A DNA stretch of 64,000 nucleotides from Nymphaea colorata (Eukaryota; Streptophyta; Magnoliopsida; Nymphaeales; Nymphaeaceae), in NCBI RefSeq assembly GCF_008831285.2, contig NC_045139.1, forward strand, positions 31,159,706-31,223,705, written 5' to 3'. The position numbers and the translations under genes were made by a program. Below are positions 50,212 through 61,850 of the stretch, in pieces; position 1 is the stretch's first letter, and the number at the start of each line of letters is the position of its first letter. A model generated the notes under the pieces. It was not told the origin of the DNA. It did not search any database and saw only the letters and a program-made list of their open reading frames with translations.

Positions 50212-51547
50212 GTAAGAAAATCTCTCTCTCTCTCTCTCTCGCTCTCCCAAGGCCCAACTCCCTTTGTTTTTTAGGAGCACCGAGGTTTTAGTTTGAATTT
50301 CTTTTCGTCGACGAGTTTGTGCGGGGTGGCCATTGTGATCAGTGATTCTGGAGGTTTGGAGTGTCGAGGTAAATTTTGTCGCGTATCTTTTGATCTTATC
50401 TTACTGAGTTTTCAAGTTTCAAATTCTTATGGAAAAAGGACAGTTTCTTCTTCTTCTTCTTTTTCTTCTTCTTCTTCTTCTCACCATTCCAGTCACTCTC
50501 GCGCTGTTCCAGCGGTTGAGTTTTGCATCTCTTTGATGTTTTTTGGAATTTGAACTTTTAGGTTTCTGTGCATGATTGAAAAAACGGATCTTTTTTTAGA
50601 TTTAAGTTCCTTCGGCTGCCGAAGATAGAGTTTACCCGATTGATGGCCGAATGACGGAGTTTCTGGTTCTTGTTTGTTTTAAGAACGGCGGTTTTCTACG
50701 GATTGTTGCGGATGAAGATGCATTTTGCCTTGTTAGCGTCCTCTGTCTGTTGTTGGTGCAAAAAAGGTCAATTTTCCGCGTCTCTCTGTTTGATCGAGAA
50801 GAGGCATAGTTTCAGGATAAAACATTCTTGAGATATTTCCTTCTTCCCCTGCTTCTTCTTCGAAATCGACCTCTTTCTTTCTACTTCGCTTTGGCTATGA
50901 GTTTACTTTTTCGCCGCTTTCCGCAGAAGCAGAAGAAATTTTTCCTAAATTTTCCCTTTCATTTATTCAAAATATCCTTGGTAAGTTTTTGAGTCGATGG
51001 GTTTCATCTCTTTATCGCTCTCTAGAAAGAGAATAAATCCGTTACCCTGCCTAGTTGTTGTTAAAATGAAGCATTTTTTCTTCATTTATCATACTCTTTA
51101 TTTCTTGCACACGATTCGCAGAATTCTGCTTCTCTCTTTTAATCTTTTAATTCCGCTGATAAAGAATTCTTTTCAACTAAAAGCAAGAGAATGTTTGCAA
51201 CTTTTTCCAAGAGTTTCCTTTTCTTTTCAGTACCCTGAGTTTCATTCTCTTTCTTGTCTACAAATAAGAATCTAGATATATCAATGAGTTGTTTCATTTC
51301 TTTTCTATACATAAGAATGTAGATGTAAATTATTTGAAGAAAAACTGGAACCTGAACCCTTTTGAGGTTGTACAGATGCAGCATTGACTTGGGCAAGGAA
51401 GGATCAGTCATGGTGATTGGAGTCGAGATCACAGCCACAGCTAGCCCCATCTTGCCAACCCATTTAGGTTTCAAAACCTAGATAATTTATGTGCATTATT
51501 TGCTTTCGTTTTTCTTGTTTAACCTTGCGTCTGTCTTTCCTTCTCAG

Positions 51548-51645
51548 GTTGCTGAAAGCCGACCTAGCTGAAGGCTTTGTTGCTCTGAAGCCCTCTTTTT
51601 CTCACATCGCCTTCATATTCTGCCATAGACAGTAACAGCTGAAAG
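51548..51645 (+). other. Possible second leader exon of the armadillo gene
   Basis: A 98-bp segment between a strong acceptor (CCTTCTCAG) and a GCTGAAAG|GTTAGA donor, lying in the presumed 5' intron. It contains no ATG in a good context. Inferred from splice sites only. Confidence 0.3.
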
Positions 51646-53565
51646 GTTAGAAAAATTTCCCTAGAATTAATTTTCCACATTGCCTTTGGCTTTCTAAGCA
51701 CTGTCCTGCGGCATTATCACGCCCAAGGCGTGTTTGCAAACCACGGTTACAGGGCGAACCACAGTGTACTTTCACCTGAGGTATACCACACGCCAAAAAC
51801 AAGAGAGGAAAGTGGGGGCTTCATCTCCAACAATTTCCCCACAATTTCAAGTATAAAATGTTGTCAAATCATCCTCAATTTTTTTAAAAAAAAGGGAAAA
51901 GATTTGTATTGGCTCGTGGTTTTACAAGGCTAGAATAACCTCTCCGTGGAAGGTGAATATAACTTCTCCAGGAAAAGGAGACTATGTGGCCATTTGAACA
52001 CGCCGTAGTTTCGAACCAACCCGAGATGGCCTTAGCGTGTTTGCCCTGTTGAGCCTTTCTCCACTGGCTCTACACTGTTCCCAAGGTAGCCCTCAGCCTT
52101 GCCTGCCGAGATGTCGGTTTCAGCTTCAGGTCTTGTCAAAGCTAGAACTTGTTTAAAATTTTAAATAGGATGTTTAGGTGACAGTACCAAAGTCAAGACT
52201 GCAATCCTTGTGGGCATGGAGGGTATTACCCAAAGGAGGCGTTCATTCACCGTGTCTGGGTAGGTGAAGGGTGTCCGGGACCGAACAAAGTTCTGATGGT
52301 TATTTTCTAAGTTGTGGGTCGGAAGTAGGACCTACGGACTCGGGTGGGTGGTTTTCTTGAATGGAGTTCCCTGTTTTTATCCTAGAACGTTGACGTTCCC
52401 TGCATTAATTAGACGTATTGAATATGATTATCTCATGAAGGAAAAAAAAGGACAGATTTGCTCATCTGAGCTTGTTCTGTTTTAGAAGCGAGCATTTCAA
52501 AAAGGAGCGTCGGTAGCAATAGTCCGACATTTTTCTCTTATCTGTCTGTTCATGAAATACCAACTTTTTTTAATATAAAGTGCGTCCGCTCCTGCTCACC
52601 ACTGAGGTGTCCATTATATTTCAAATTGGAGCCATTTCCTACAGTTGAACTGTGATTTTGCGGACATGGATCATGGATGGTGCCACTGTGAGGGTATTTT
52701 TGTCATGTCACCTGTTCATTCGTTTTCTTTTTTTGGCGTTTCATGAATACATATACAGGTGCAATTCCGGCCTCTCAATGCATGCAGTATGCAAATTCTG
52801 TTGCTTTACAAGCGAAGCGCACTAATGCGGTCGGTGAATGTTCATGGCAAATAACACTTCAAAAAGGTAAAGAACGAACTCTTCTTTATGAGGTTCAGAC
52901 TTGCACCGTACTTGTTCATTGTACATGGAGCATGACACGGACATCCTTTTGGTGATCTGTTTACCTTGGGATTCAAAACCGCAGATTTGTGCGCGTTAAA
53001 CGAGCTAGTTTTCGGGACGTTGATAGACTAGGAGCATGTGTGAATGGGGATTTTTTTTTCTTGCAACTTGTGGTTTATGGATGCTCTGTATGTGTCTGCA
53101 GCACGTATTTTTAATATTTATATTAGGCCATTTTAAATTTTAATATTAATACTACAAAACGTTGACTTGATTCTTCCGTTGGCCACTAGAATGAAGATTA
53201 ACTATTGGTTAAGTGGGTAGTTGGGTTCAAGATTATCAATTCACTCACGAGTCATTTCTTCTGAGGCCGTTCTATAGATGCTCAAGAGTGGTCCTGCTGC
53301 TTCTTCCCTATGGTTTGCAGATTATCTAGGTCTGTCTTGATTTTCGTGAGGCTTGGCTAGTGATATACAAGATTCCCCAAAGCACTGGTACGTTTACTTT
53401 TTCTGAATAAAAAAGGGGTCGTTTATGATTTTCTATATTCATATCATCTGCATGCCTTCCTTTTTCTAGAAAAGACGATTCCTGGTCCAGACTCACCATG
53501 TTGGCTTCTTCTTCATTGATCTGTCAGGATTGATATACATCAGTTTTTGTCTTCAGAAGCAAAGA

Positions 53566-55242
53566 ATGGCCAAAGAAACAGTAGAAGTGGACACCAAAAC
53601 CACAGAAGAATGGCTAGGACATGCCAATGGGTTGATTCCAGTAGCCCTAAAGAAAGCAAGGGCCGTGAGCGTTTTCACGGGCAGGTGGAAGATCATAATC
53701 TCCAAGCTGGAAAAGGTACCGTCTTGTTTGTCTGATCTATCCAGCCATCCTTGTTTTTCCAAGAACACCCTCTGTATGGAACAGCTTGTAGCAATCTCGA
53801 GCACTTTAGAGGAAGCCGTTCGATTGGCTAAAAGATGCTCTGAGGAAAACTATGGAGGTAAACTTCAGATGCAGAGTAATCTTGATGCTTTGTCTGCAAA
53901 ACTGGACTTGAATCTTCATGACTGTGGACTCCTTGTTAAAACCGGTGTCCTGGGTGAGGCCACCTTTCCGGTGGTTGTCACAAAATCAGTGACAGGAGGA
54001 AGATTAGAGCCTGCAAAGTGGACTATCAGGGAGCTGTTGGCTCGTCTGCAGATTGGTCACTTGGAGGCTAAGCACCAAGCTCTTGATAACCTGGTGGAAA
54101 TCATGAAGGAAGATGAGAAGAGTGTACTGGGTGTTCTGGGAAGAAGCAATGTCTCTGCTCTCGTTCAGTTGCTAAGTGCAAGTTCTCCTAAGATTAAGGA
54201 GAAAGCTGCTTTTGTGGTTTGCACCTTGGCCGAATCAGGTACTTGTGAGAATTTCCTTGTATCTGAAGGGGTGCTTCCTCCTCTTATTAGGCTGGTTGAG
54301 TCAGGAAGCCCAATGGCCAAGGAGAAGGCTATAATATCTCTTCAAAGATTATCTATGGCTGTCGAAACTGCTCGTTCCATCGTTGGGCATGGTGGCATTC
54401 CCCCACTAATTGGCATCTGTCAAACTGGGGCTTCTGTTTCTCAGTCGGCTGCAGCGGGAACTCTAAAGAACCTTTCCGCGGTGCCAGAAGTAAGACAGAT
54501 TCTTGCTGAAGAAGGGGTGGTCACGGTCATGGTAAATCTTTTGGATGCCGGAATTTTGTTGGGTTCTAAGGAGTACGCTGCTGAGTGTTTGCAGAACATG
54601 ACGTGCAGCAATGAGAGCCTTAGGCGGCAAGTGGTCTCTCAAGGTGGGTTGCAGCGTCTTCTGGTGTATCTTGACGGCCCCTTGCCCCAAGAATCGGCAG
54701 TAGGTGCTGTTCGCAATTTGGTTGGTTCAGTGCCCTTGGAAGATCTGATTTCTTTAGGTCTTCTTCCTCGTCTGGTGCACGTCCTCAAAGCTGGCTCCTT
54801 AGGTGCTCAGCAAGCTGCAGCTTCTGCTATATGTCGGATATGTAATTCTATGGAAATGAGAAGGTTGGTTGGTGAGATTGGGTGCATCCCACTACTTGTG
54901 AAAATGCTAGAAGCCAAAACTAACAGTGCTAGGGAGGTCGCTGCCCAAACAATTGGAAATCTGCTAATGTTCCCACAAAACTGCAGAGACATTAGGAAAG
55001 ACGACAAAAGTGTGCCCAATCTCGTCCAATTACTCGAACCAAGTATGCAGAATACAGCGAAGAAGTATGCTATCTCTTGCTTGACTGCTCTGTCTTCAAG
55101 CAAGAAGTGCAAAAAGCTGATGATTTCGTATGGTGCCATTGGGTATCTGAAGAAGTTGTGTGAATTGGACGTTCCAGGTGCCAAGAAACTGCTGGAGAAG
55201 CTAGAGAGAGGGAAGTTACGAAGCTTGTTCAGCCGAAAATAA
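53566..55242 (+). CDS. Armadillo-repeat protein (VAC8/importin-alpha-like ARM superfamily)
   Basis: A single coding exon, 558 residues. The ATG at 53566 (AAAGAATGGCC) lies 9 bases after an acceptor, so the leader is spliced; the frame extends upstream without an ATG. An N-terminal helical region of about 140 residues (TTEEWLGHANGLIPVALKKAR, RWKIIISKLEKVPSCLSDLSSHPCF) is followed from about residue 155 to 545 by roughly nine tandem ARM repeats with motifs such as GGIPPLIGIC, AAAGTLKNLS, AAECLQNMT and AAQTIGNLL. This matches a plant family typified by Arabidopsis At1g01830/At2g45720, whose role is not well defined; ARM solenoids bind partner proteins. No U-box or kinase domain is present. The C-terminus is basic (KLLEKLERGKLRSLFSRK). 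The gene appears intact. Confidence 0.92.
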   Translation: MAKETVEVDTKTTEEWLGHANGLIPVALKKARAVSVFTGRWKIIISKLEKVPSCLSDLSSHPCFSKNTLCMEQLVAISSTLEEAVRLAKRCSEENYGGKLQMQSNLDALSAKLDLNLHDCGLLVKTGVLGEATFPVVVTKSVTGGRLEPAKWTIRELLARLQIGHLEAKHQALDNLVEIMKEDEKSVLGVLGRSNVSALVQLLSASSPKIKEKAAFVVCTLAESGTCENFLVSEGVLPPLIRLVESGSPMAKEKAIISLQRLSMAVETARSIVGHGGIPPLIGICQTGASVSQSAAAGTLKNLSAVPEVRQILAEEGVVTVMVNLLDAGILLGSKEYAAECLQNMTCSNESLRRQVVSQGGLQRLLVYLDGPLPQESAVGAVRNLVGSVPLEDLISLGLLPRLVHVLKAGSLGAQQAAASAICRICNSMEMRRLVGEIGCIPLLVKMLEAKTNSAREVAAQTIGNLLMFPQNCRDIRKDDKSVPNLVQLLEPSMQNTAKKYAISCLTALSSSKKCKKLMISYGAIGYLKKLCELDVPGAKKLLEKLERGKLRSLFSRK

Positions 55243-56365
55243 ACACTAACTATGCCTTTTAATCAATGAGAACTGTTGCTACATAAGTACCCTGGTAACT
55301 CTTGTTTCATTCTCTCTGTGGAGCAAATTGTAGTTGGCAAGGTTGGCCTTCTCTTTTGTGTCGTAACTTGTAGATGTTGCGCGGCTGCAATGTTATATAT
55401 CTTGTAAATTAAACCTCGCTGGTTTTCCTCTTTCTTGGCCTGATGAATCTTCTTGGCCGTTCTGTAGTCCTGGAGTTGTTTTCACGCGAATGATCCTGCT
55501 AATTATTGAACCAGGTTGTGTTTTCTCTCTGAATCACTGAGGTGGTGTTTGAGTGATGCATCTCTAATGGGTTCGCAAGACGTTTTGGTACCAAGAAGAA
55601 TAATGTACACAGTATCTAGAACCTAACTCTTTGCGTGGTTGTGAATGTTACATGTTGGCTGATCTGAATGTGCTAAAAGAAATATTTGTAAGTGCTGTTG
55701 CACCTCATTCTGCTACTGATCAGAAAATTTTTATTTATTCACGCGTCTTCTGCATTTGCATCATAAAATTAGTTTGTGTCAAATGTTCGCTATTTATGTT
55801 ACGATTTAGTGATTTACATGAGGATTTTGTGTTATGCAGATAAGTATTTGTGTTTGAAATCATCGGGTAGCATGCTCAAACAATTATTTAGATCCAAAAT
55901 TTGTTTTGTTTTTGACTTAGATGATTCACAAAGTTCTGCAAATTTTGATGCTGCTTCCTCCAAATTTCTGAAAAACCATTGGTCTTGAAGCATCGTTCTT
56001 TTCTCTGTTGATCGTTATCTTTTGTAAAGACAGATCCGAAGCAAGCCTAGTGGTTCAGATCACAAACAGAAGATAGCATATACTAAAATTTGCTTACGTT
56101 GCCAAGGTTTTCAAATCCAAGTGTGTTAGTTGAGATTACCTAATCCACTGCGACTTTTGGATTGATATGTTGTTGTCTACCATGAAAAAGATTGCTTTGC
56201 GGCAAACTTTTGTTTCCATTTTGTATTGTGTGACGTTGGAAGCAATTATACTTGTCGGTGACAGGGAAATTCAGACTTTTTAGACTCAAGGACAGTTCGT
56301 CAACAGTGATAGTATTAGTATGTTATTGTTCCATATATATATCTTAAATATTAGAGCAGATTCGG
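55243..56365. other. 3' flank of the armadillo gene and intergenic DNA
   Basis: Bases to about 55430 are probably 3' UTR. After that I see no gene. Confidence 0.4.
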
Positions 56366-56369
56366 AATA

Positions 56370-57150
56370 CTGCAACACAGTGTTTCATAAATCTGTATCA
56401 ATATTTGGGATACATAAAAAATTTGTCTTGATATTTGGGGCAGATATGTGAAACAATTATATATTCCTATTGTTGCCAACTTCAAGCTTACAAATGGATA
56501 TAGAAAGAGACATGGGCAGCGGAAGCAGGTAAACAGGCCTCAAATGTTAGGTAAGTGTAAGGTAAGATATGTTTATGACCAAATTATTCGAGCAATAAAT
56601 GCAAATGAAATAATAGTGCAGAATAAGTTAATAAATTAATAAATGAACATGAGTAAAAAGTAAGATAAAGGTCAATGAAGAACTAACTGTATACTTATGA
56701 AAACGTAATACCATGTGCAATATTGTAAAAATACCGAAATGCATTGAGAAAAAGCGAGAAAGTAATGAAGAAACTGAAAAAATCAATTATGAAGTGAATC
56801 TCACAAATGGGAAAGCTGATTTGGCTTCTTTCTTACAATGGTTGAGAGATCTGAGGCTACGCCAGTTTGGAGAGACTGAGAAGTGAGAAGGAATGAACTC
56901 AAAGAAGGATTAGGCGCAGCTTCTCGGGCAAAGCTTAGGGAATTCCATTTCAAAAAGAACACTTCTAAATTAAATGATGCTGTGGCTGCAAGCAATTTTC
57001 AAGGATGAGTAATATTAAGGGTCATGGCCACAGTCTTAAAAGATTTGGGCAGATTCATGAAACAGTGTGTTATATTATTTTACGAAGATGTTCCAATCTT
57101 TGGGACAGATTCATAAAGTAATTTGTTACCGTTCCTATTGCCAAACGGCC
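56370..57150. repeat. Possible element with inverted ACACxGTTTCAT ends
   Basis: ACACAGTGTTTCATAAATCTG at about 56375 is matched inverted by CAGATTCATGAAACAGTGTG near 57051. A direct repeat is also present: (T)TGGGGCAGATATGTGAAACA then TTCCTATTGTTGCCAA near 56435-56475, and TTGGGACAGATTCATAAAGT then TTCCTATTGCCAA near 57100-57145. The structure is complex and the class unclear. Confidence 0.4.
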
Positions 57151-57618
57151 CTTTTAAACGTTTTTTCATGCCCAAACGACACCAGATCAAGGCCGTGGGT
57201 CAATTTTGTGGCTCCCAACCAACTATAAGTTGCTCTTCTTCATAAGGTACTTTGCAACCTATGCATGATCAGATATGCGAACTTGGCTCGCATGCCGCGC
57301 AAAACTTGCGACATCGACCTCGCTTATCTTCTTCATGCTTGCTCCTTCTTTCAAAAGAGGGTGACAAAGGCAATCCCCAGCCAGTCAAGTAAAATTTCTG
57401 CTCATTATGTGTATCTCTTTGTAAGAATCCAACCATGTAGCTTTTCTGGTGGTTCAGTCTCCTTAGGCAATTTAAAGGAGATTACCCAAAAGCCAACAAC
57501 ATTATCTAGCATATGCTTTAGCAGGCATGTTAAGGAGAGGTACATCTTTAGAGGACTGATTCTTTTCAGCACCTTTTCTTTGATAACTTTGCACCTGGCT
57601 TCCACTAAGAGCCTAAGA
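57151..57618. other. Intergenic, no supported gene
   Basis: A 131-codon plus-strand frame begins at 57265 and runs into the MITE that follows. It shows no domain. Confidence 0.35.
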
Positions 57619-58043
57619 GGGATGTCAAACGGATCCGATTTGAATTGGATATACTATTAGCCATATCCGTTTTTTCGGATATGCATGTACTCGGATTCGA
57701 ATACGGACAAAGAAAAATTATATATCTCTGAATCCAAATTCGAAATGTGATTTGATAATCCGAATCTGATTGTTACATTCATATCTGAATTCTAATCCAA
57801 TTTATGAACGGAATCCGGCCGATTTTCAAAATGGAAGAGCATTGGGCACATGATGTTTATTTAAAACTACATCCGATCCAAAACTGAATCTGCTCAGATA
57901 TTTACGTATATCCGAATTTGAATCCGATAGGATGTCATTTTTTAAATCCGAATATGATCTAATTTGTGAATTTTTTTTTACATCTATTTTTTTTAAAACG
58001 GTTTAGTCAAATATCAAATTCAAATCAGATATATTGACATCCC
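57619..58043 (+). mobile_element. Full GGGATGTCAA-ended MITE
   Basis: GGGATGTCAA at 57619-57628 and its exact inverse TTGACATCCC at 58034-58043 bound 425 bp of GGAT/ATCC-rich sequence with no coding capacity. It is the best bounded member of the group found in the RPL34 promoters. The outer flanks (CCTAAGAG, TAATAAGG) suggest only a weak target duplication. Confidence 0.7.
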
Positions 58044-58828
58044 TAATAAGGAATGGCATCCCAGGACAAATTGTAGGAAGAGTTGAATGGTTTGACTTAT
58101 ATAGACCCAGTTCTTTCAAGCTCATAAAAATATAGGGAGATCCAAGTCATTTTTGGGTTGGACTCGGAGAGCCCAAGATGAAGGTGTGGGCTGGTGTAGA
58201 CCATTGCCCACACTAGTGCATTAAAATTACTTTAAGTATATATTGATATCTCTATAATTTTTATTCTTCATACAAACGCCTCTTAAAGTATAAAATTTAA
58301 ACTTTTGGCAAGAATATCACGTCCTTGACGTAACATGTTCTCAAAACAAACTTCCTACAAACATGTCTCATTTCAACAAACATGAGGTGATATAGATATT
58401 ATTTTATATTTAATAATCAAACGCTAGACTTAATCACATAATGTTTCTTAAAACAGGAGCGTGTATCTTAAGGAACATATGTCTAATATTATTTTTTCTT
58501 GTCCAACATTTGAAAAGCAGGCTTCAGTTTACTTTACCAGGGCATCCGACCCGTTCACTCGGCTGCAACGCTTGATAGCGAAAAAAAAAAATGTTAAGAA
58601 ATGAAAAGTTTTAAAAAACCACAAAATATTTTATGTTTCCAAAGGTAACTGCTTCATGTTTGAAAAATTAAATTATAAATGCCTATGATTTATAAACACA
58701 TTTCATGAGTAAGACCCAGCATCAGGCCGGGCTTGGGGTTAAAAAATCGACTTTCGAACGTATAGAACTTGAGAGTCGGCCTGGACTGCCCTGTTTGGTT
58801 AGCAGCTAGTCTGAGTTAGGTCTCTCTT

Positions 58829-58834
<6 letters not shown>
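58044..58834. other. Intergenic AT-rich DNA
   Basis: Near 58190 a GTGTGGGC...TTGCCCACAC word pair recurs from 7717 and 18043. No gene. A TC/TA/TG compound microsatellite at 58820-58893 closes the stretch. Confidence 0.4.
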
Positions 58835-58894
<60 letters not shown>

Positions 58895-59127
58895 ATCTTA
58901 AGAGTGATTTGATGATAAATATATATTAAGTTAGTCATGTTTCCACTTATTAATGTTTGTCAATAATTGTGATAGTGGAAAGATCGATTTTTTTTTTTAC
59001 AAAAATAACTTAAACTAAAACATGATTTATACCAAATTGGTGTTTATGAACATCAATAAGGTGTTCACATTTCATTTAAAATAATTTTCAATTCAAACTT
59101 AAGTAGTATATATATATATATATATAT
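58835..59127 (-). repeat. AT-rich MITE-like repeat, copy 4 of 4
   Basis: Inverse orientation to the 16954 copy. GATCTTAAGAGTGATTTGATG, then ATATATATTAAGTTAGT, ACATGATTTATAC and ATGAACATCAAT match it read backwards. A (TA)(TG) run adjoins one side and a (TA)n run (59109-59127) the other. Copy at 16954 is the closest relative. Confidence 0.65.
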
Positions 59128-59513
59128 TAAAGGGATCAGACATTGAGAACCAGACACTAAATAGAAAATATAAAAGCCAAATTGTTTTTCCAAAAAAACT
59201 AAATAATCCTCAAAAGCGAGAGCGGGTGGGAGAGAAAGAGAGGGAAAAAAAAGGTAAACCAAAAGATTTTTTTAAACTGAGGCTCCTTGCCTCTTGATGG
59301 CCATTTCTGTTTCATAAAAAAATAATTTAATTTGTATATTTTCAACTTAATCTCCAACATCGAATTTCATTGGTCTAAGTGATTAAGCGGTTACTTCATT
59401 TGCCAACTTAATTCAAAATACGGGACGAAGTTCGAGTGGTTTGAGTGACCGAGTCCGTGACGGTCCTCTTCCTCCTCAAACCCCACCAAAATTTTCTGGT
59501 CTGCCGCCACAGC

Positions 59514-60036
59514 CATGGATGCCACTCCAAAGTACACACACACACACACTCTCTCTCTCTCTCTCTCTGTGTTTTCAGTTCTAAGCGACAATCTATGGCT
59601 TGCATATGAGGGGATTGCAGGTAAAAGAATTAAGACTACCTGTGCATTTGGTGTTTAACATTCTTGCAGAAGTTGCCATTCTCTGATTTCGCTGAACGAT
59701 CCCACATTTTGTTCTTTGGTTATGTTAGTGAACTTGCAAACCTTAAAAAGCCTTCATACTGACATTTATTGGTTGTTGGTATATAAACGATATGCACTTG
59801 GTTGACACCTTGAATTGCAGGAGAACCCCCTGGCGTTTTTGTCTCTTACTACTTGGTTTTACTGTGGCGACGCTTAACTTTCAGGACATTAACTTTGTCA
59901 GTGGAATTATTCTAATAAACTCCCTTTAGAGTTGTATCTAGTGATGCTTCTGCTTCAATCTATGATGAGCTCGACGAGCATGTGTTGACAAGCCTTGAAT
60001 TGAATGTTCATGGTACCCCGCTGTTTCAAAATTGAG
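59514..60036 (+). pseudogene. Gene-like fragment, identity unknown
   Basis: An ATG in good context (gccATGG) opens MDATPKYT, then microsatellite-derived THTHTLSLS codons. Downstream, an acceptor at 59929 is followed by a frame with natural amino acid use (VVSSDASASIYDELDEHVLT and on to HGTPLFQN) that stops at 60033-60035, directly before a donor-like GGTAAG. I do not recognise the protein. It may be a small degraded gene or part of a noncoding transcript. Confidence 0.25.
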
Positions 60037-61135
60037 GTAAGCAATACCATTTATGGAGCCATTGAGATCGAGGTGCATAGTTTTGTTTGATTGGCATTGG
60101 GATTACTTGGAAGGCGCCCAAAACTCTATTGCAAGAGCAAAGACCACACCTTAACCAGCTGGCTATTGGAAGCCTCTCTGCTTCTAAAACACTACTTAAA
60201 CTCTAATGCTTGCCATAAAATTAGGCCAGATTCCTTGCTTGGCCTTGTCTAATTGCTTCTTCTCGTTTTCCCTCATTATCTCTTCAGTGAGTAGGCCCCA
60301 GTCAAAGCCAAACCAACGGGATCCCTGTTCAAGCTCTCCCTCGTGGAATCCTGTTCCCTTGAGCATACTTACTGTTGTGAACCTATTCAAACAATTTAGA
60401 TGTAATTGCCTTAACTCGTTATTACCATCTTGTCCTCTTTGTGTCTTTTGACTCTTTTCCTCTCCATCTCTTGGAGGTAGGCAAGTTTCCATCTCTTTCA
60501 GGTGTTCACCTCTGTTTGATTTTGTTGCACTTGAGAAGAAAAGATAGCTTTTAATTTCCCTTATTTTCTTGTTCTTCTTTTGTCTTGGACGTTTGAGTTG
60601 CATCCTTTTCCAAGCATTCACTTCTGACAGGTGTTAGTTGAGAAGGGATTAGGTTGTATGTTTTGTTTTTACGACAACTGCTACATGATCTCTTACACTT
60701 GCGGTAGCAGGAGTTTAGGAAGGAGCAGTGGATTTTCAGTTTGGCCTTTGCTTTATCAAAAAGGTTCTTGCTACATTCGTGTGGCTCGTTGATATTGTTG
60801 GAAATCTGATTAACATCTTTTTTGGATAGAAGGTGGTTAATGGCAGCTGAATTACCAATTTAAATGCCAGGAACTATTCCTGCCTTGTAGAATCCAGTGT
60901 GTTCTCATCTTCATTTTTTTTTTTTTTTTTGTGTGTATTGATGATTTGCATGCAAATATACATGAAAAATAGACTTCTAGCGTTGTTTGTATACCTCTTT
61001 ACACTGAATTTGCATGACTAAAGCATGAACCCAGGTAATATGGGATGACCTTTGTCTGTCATTCTGAAACAGAAGTAGGCAACTGCAAAAGATGGTCATT
61101 AAACTAGATTCCTGAAGCCAACTAAAATGTGAACA
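60037..61135. other. Intergenic; one 141-codon frame
   Basis: A minus-strand frame at 60196-60621 (141 codons, lysine-rich, no domain recognised) is the longest here. A plus-strand 81-codon frame opposes part of it. Neither is convincing as a gene. Confidence 0.25.
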
Positions 61136-61194
61136 CACACACACACACAGATCTATATATATATATATATTATATATATATATATTATATATAA

Positions 61195-61225
<31 letters not shown>

Positions 61226-61226
61226 T
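61136..61226. repeat. (CA)n(TA)n(GA)n compound microsatellite
   Basis: CA, then interrupted TA, then GA runs in succession. Confidence 0.9.
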
Positions 61227-61850
61227 AGAAAGAAATGCACATACAAAAATGCCTTATAGCAGTGGTTTCATTCATCGGGCACATAACCTCAACAGAGCAC
61301 ATTAACTGTTCTTGAAAGAGATTCCATATAAAGGAGAGTCAGCAAAAGCAGGAATTGTGAAAAGGGCTTGGTGGTATTTCATCTGTCACTGAAGATAAAA
61401 GGTCCTTTTTCCATGTCCAATTCTGCTTATAGATCTCTCTCTCTCTTGTTTTTGTAATGATCAGGAATTTTGCATAATTGGTGACTACTGGTGCTATAAC
61501 CTTTGTAACTTGCATACTTTAATAAACAAAATGCGATGATTGGATTTGCAGGAAACTCTCAACATTCTACTTAGATAAGAATGAAAATCTTTTGGCTTCA
61601 TAACATTCACATTCACAACATTTTACTATCAAAACAAAAGGGGTAAGCATGGCAATTGATAAATATGAGCACTAGTTTTACATCAGCATTTTTTACATCT
61701 TTATACAACTTACAGATACGTCAAAGCTCTTTGCAACTCTTATTAATGGATAGCATCTGATGAAACTCTACAAATATCATGTCCACTTTTCTCCCATCCT
61801 TGAAGTTGTCTCTTTAGTATCAGAAGGAATTTATGACGTCAATGCAGGTG
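61227..61850. other. 3' flank of the arogenate dehydratase gene
   Basis: Contains the presumed 3' UTR of the minus-strand gene in its last 200 bp or so. Nothing else supported. Confidence 0.4.

Noticed and set aside
60196-60621. 141-codon minus-strand frame as a gene
   Set aside because: No domain, no TATA or splice context, and opposed by another frame; kept only as a note in the intergenic entry.
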